DNA of 10,037 nt from Saccoglossus kowalevskii. Taxonomy: Eukaryota > Hemichordata > Enteropneusta > Harrimaniidae. This document shows, one piece after another, positions 7,943 to 10,037 of the stretch. How positions within the stretch are numbered: the stretch's first letter is position 1; each line of letters starts with the position of its first letter. Location of the stretch: NCBI RefSeq assembly GCF_000003605.2, contig NW_003135338.1, forward strand, positions 323,040 through 333,076, given 5' to 3'. The notes beneath the pieces are model-generated. The model was not told the DNA's origin and ran no database searches. It was given only the letters and a program-made list of their open reading frames with translations. Both the position numbers and the translations under genes were made by a program.

Positions 7943-8075
7943 TTCCGTCCGTCTGTCTGTCCATCTGTTTGCCAAATTTGTGAAGGCGATATCTCAGTGG
8001 TCAGAATCAGATGAGGTTGGGCAATTGCAAGATCTGATTAGGTTTGAAAATATTTCCTGTTGACAGTTAATTAGG
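7870..8075 (+). repeat. TTTTTAG-headed dispersed repeat, copy 2
   Basis: The copy starts TTTTTAGCTCCCGTTGACAG, runs into a GTCT microsatellite (7911-7963), then reads GCCAAATTTGTGAAGGCGATATCTCAG and continues to about TTTCCTGTTGACAGTTAATT. The order head, pyrimidine-rich simple repeat, then a body with ATATCTCAG is shared with the copy at 9547, which ends with GGAGCTATCTCAGCCGAG. There is no coding capacity, and the 3' border is uncertain. Confidence 0.55.
7911..7963 (+). repeat. (GTCT)n microsatellite
   Basis: Tandem GTCT units: perfect through about 7940, then interrupted (TTTCCGTCC) and resuming to about 7961. It sits inside the TTTTTAG-headed repeat, suggesting that the element carries a seed that expanded. 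Confidence 0.92.
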
Positions 8076-8794
8076 AAAATTTGCAAATGAATGAATTCTT
8101 GTTTCATTAATAATAAAAGATCTGATGTATAGGGATTTGATGATGCAAAGGATAAACCTAGCTGCTAGGGGTGAGCTAGGTTGGGTTGGCTTGAAAAAAA
8201 ATTTACAAAAGTTGAGTGCTACAAATTTCCACTTCACCAAGGAAACAATAATAAACCATTTTAGGCTCATAATTTGAAATTAATGTTATTTTCTTTTGGT
8301 TTTGGTAAGACCTGGATAAATAGAGGAACATGCCCCAATATAAAAGATTGAAACTAATTTTTCAGTGAGAAAAATATTTAAGTCATACAGATTTAGTATC
8401 GTCTCGTAATTTAGAAATTGAAACGGGAAGACATTTTCAACTAGCTAGAATCAAAACAAATTGTTTATTTTGTGTAAATAACACCTTTGGGGACGAATAC
8501 CATTTTTGTCTCATTTGTTCCACCTTCCATGAATTACGTGTCCAGTATTTCCCATTATATTATCGTACTGATTGTTATCCTGGTAAATTTATCGAGCTCA
8601 TGAGTTGTATCAAAGTTGCCACTATACACGATGCAGCTAAATTTGTTTACCACATGTTTGTCTATTTTTAAGTACCTTCTCATGGTGTTTTATATCATAT
8701 TTCCCAGAATCCATAGGGATGATCTATTTTGAGTTTTTGCCCAATGATTCAGCAATTCCTGTGTGCAAAAATAAATTATGGTTTAATATGACAA

Positions 8795-8811
8795 TTTTTT
8801 TTTTTTTTTTT
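8795..8811. repeat. T17 homopolymer
   Basis: An uninterrupted run of 17 T in the downstream intron. It could be an inverted retroposon tail, but no retroposon body or target-site duplication is apparent beside it. Length may be unreliable in sequencing. Confidence 0.9.
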
Positions 8812-9546
8812 ATTATGGCTCCATGGACAAATTATTATTTTTGTTTTACCATATAAATCAATTGTATTGGTTTTTATTTAAAAAAATATTTATTATCGTG
8901 GGAGCCAGATCTCAGACAGTCATCAGATGCATTGTAAGGTTTCTGTGGTTTCAATTATTTTACAGCAACATGCAAATTAGCATCAGATTGTCTGAAAAAT
9001 TGACATTTGACATGAATAGTCAGTCAGTAGAGAATTGATCTGATGAATTATATCCATACTTAATTCGTTTGATTTCCATATTCATTTATTCCTTCTTTTA
9101 CCGACCTACGTCTTTATCCATGACGAGGACACTTGTAGAAATTTGAGTACTCTGCTATCCTACACTAAGCAGTTGGATCAAGAATCGGGGCTTAAAAGGT
9201 TATTATGAGAACACCATTCAGACAGTACAGTATTGTAGACAGTGCACAGTCACTACTTGTCAGTTGATACTTCCGCTGTACTGAATATTTTCTGGCATCC
9301 TCGCAATCTCCTCATAACTTCTAAAAAGATCATTGTCGGTTTCAGCGCATTTTATCATCATTTCCCATGTTGAGGGAATTATGGAATTTTCAAAATTGTC
9401 TTGGTTACTTAGATTGTAAAAAGATATATGTGTACTTTTTTTTCTTTCAGTTTCAAAGATTTGTTTCATTTCCTATGGGATTTTAATGGATATGCATGTT
9501 TTCATTGTAGTCTATGGAAACAGCTATTTTAATTATAATTGTTTGC

Positions 9547-10037
9547 TTTTTAGTCCCCGTTCAGATGCTGTCTGAAAACTGGGATTTATTGATTGACCTT
9601 TGTACGTCCATATGTGCGTGCGTCTGACCCTGTTTCTTAGACATGCCTGGACCAATCACAATCAAACTTCACACATACCGGTACATCATACATAATATTA
9701 TACATACATTGTATGCACATCAAAAATCAAGAATTTTTGGCATTCCAAAACTGGATCTTGGCAATTATGGATATATTTTGTTCAAACTTGGTACATACAT
9801 TAGAGATTATGGGTTCCTGATGCACGTCATTTTATTTTTCAGATCGGATTTTCAGATTGGTAAAAAGTGATATTTTTGACGACTTGTTAAAAACCGCAAG
9901 TCAGATTGATTTGATATTATACATAAAGGTACTTCAGGTGGATTTCTCTCAGATTTGTTGATTTTGTGATATCTTTTTTAATTCTTTAATTGAAATGTGC
10001 ATTGCTAACAGCGGAGCTATCTCAGCCGAGAGGCTGC
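9547..10037 (+). repeat. TTTTTAG-headed dispersed repeat, copy 3 (runs off the window)
   Basis: The copy starts TTTTTAGTCCCCGTTCAGA. The head can fold: CCCCGTTCAGA and TCTGAAAACTGGG (within 9555-9583) pair with a bulge. Next come GT/CG-rich words (about 9598-9630), GGACCAATCACAATCAAACTTCACACA, a second body CAAACTTGGTACATACATTAGAG, then GACGACTTGTTAAAAACCGCAAGTCAGATTG and GGATTTCTCTCAGATTTGTTGATTTTGTGAT. The last two modules match those at 2581/2951 and 2790/3018. It ends at the window edge in GCGGAGCTATCTCAGCCGAGAGGC. The open frame at 9643-9870 is inside this repeat and is not taken as a gene. Confidence 0.6.

Larger units (their letters stand above)
7384..10037 (+). other. EXOSC10: Downstream intron or repeat-rich flank (3' end outside window)
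   Basis: These 2,654 bases follow exon D and contain no segment that I can accept as the last EXOSC10 exon: phase-0 frames after plausible acceptors (for example 8965, 9853, 9863 and 10012) stop quickly or lie in repeats. The region holds two TTTTTAG-headed repeat copies (7870 and 9547), a GTCT microsatellite and a T17 tract. The stretches 7480-7869, 8100-8790 and 8820-9540 are AT-rich and show nothing else I can name. Confidence 0.55.

Noticed and set aside
7911-7963. GTCT array considered as a CRISPR-like or satellite structure
   Set aside because: It is a simple tetranucleotide microsatellite without spacers.
9260-9469. 69-codon minus-strand frame with fairly mixed residue composition
   Set aside because: It has no recognised domain and no exon-like splice signals supporting it; by length it is compatible with chance.
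9643-9870. 75-codon plus-strand frame as a gene or terminal exon
   Set aside because: It lies wholly inside copy 3 of the dispersed repeat, and its content is explained by the repeat modules.
10012-10037. Possible exon start after CTAACAG at the window end
   Set aside because: GCGGAGCTATCTCAGCCGAGAGGC fits the ATATCTCAG module of the repeat family better than a coding exon, and too little sequence is visible to decide.

Overview
The window looks like nuclear DNA from an intron-rich animal, most likely a marine invertebrate; a mollusc or other lophotrochozoan is my best guess, but the lineage is not proven. The DNA is AT-rich. It has no bacterial-style packed reading frames. Short open segments are bounded by AG acceptors behind pyrimidine tracts and by GT donors, and the space between them is filled with microsatellites and decayed dispersed repeats.

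One gene can be followed, on the + strand. Four confident coding exons (1210-1323, 2227-2376, 6229-6373, 7322-7383) join in a consistent frame into about 157 codons. They encode a lysine-rich, charged tail that I identify as the C-terminal part of EXOSC10 (Rrp6/PM-Scl100), the 3'-5' exoribonuclease subunit of the nuclear RNA exosome. The diagnostic segment is VFHPFDYTKADYKAFEG in the third of these exons, which resembles the F-x-P-Y/F-D-Y-S/T-x-x-D-F/Y-x-x-F motif near the end of animal EXOSC10. A possible extra 40-nt micro-exon (5279-5318) fits the incoming frame but would shift the outgoing one. The catalytic DEDD and HRDC parts must lie upstream of position 1 and the last coding exon downstream of 10037, so this is an internal slice of the gene.

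Layout: 1-1209 is an upstream intron, with an unexplained GC-richer open segment at 12-140 and a mobile-element-like repeat near 377-740. Then come exon A; an intron of 903 bases; exon B; a 3.85-kb intron carrying a dense repeat field (about 2570-4150), a small inverted-repeat element (5588-5728) and the candidate micro-exon; exon C, with a PKKKRK nuclear-localisation-type signal and the EXOSC10 motif; an intron of 948 bases with a TGAT microsatellite; exon D; and at least 2.65 kb of intron containing two more copies of a repeat whose left end reads TTTTTAG(C/T)(C/T)CC.

I found no RNA gene, CRISPR array, operon or clear second gene. The most useful leads are the possible frame-shifting micro-exon and the TTTTTAG-headed repeat family. 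I did not see evidence for a dramatic new biological system.
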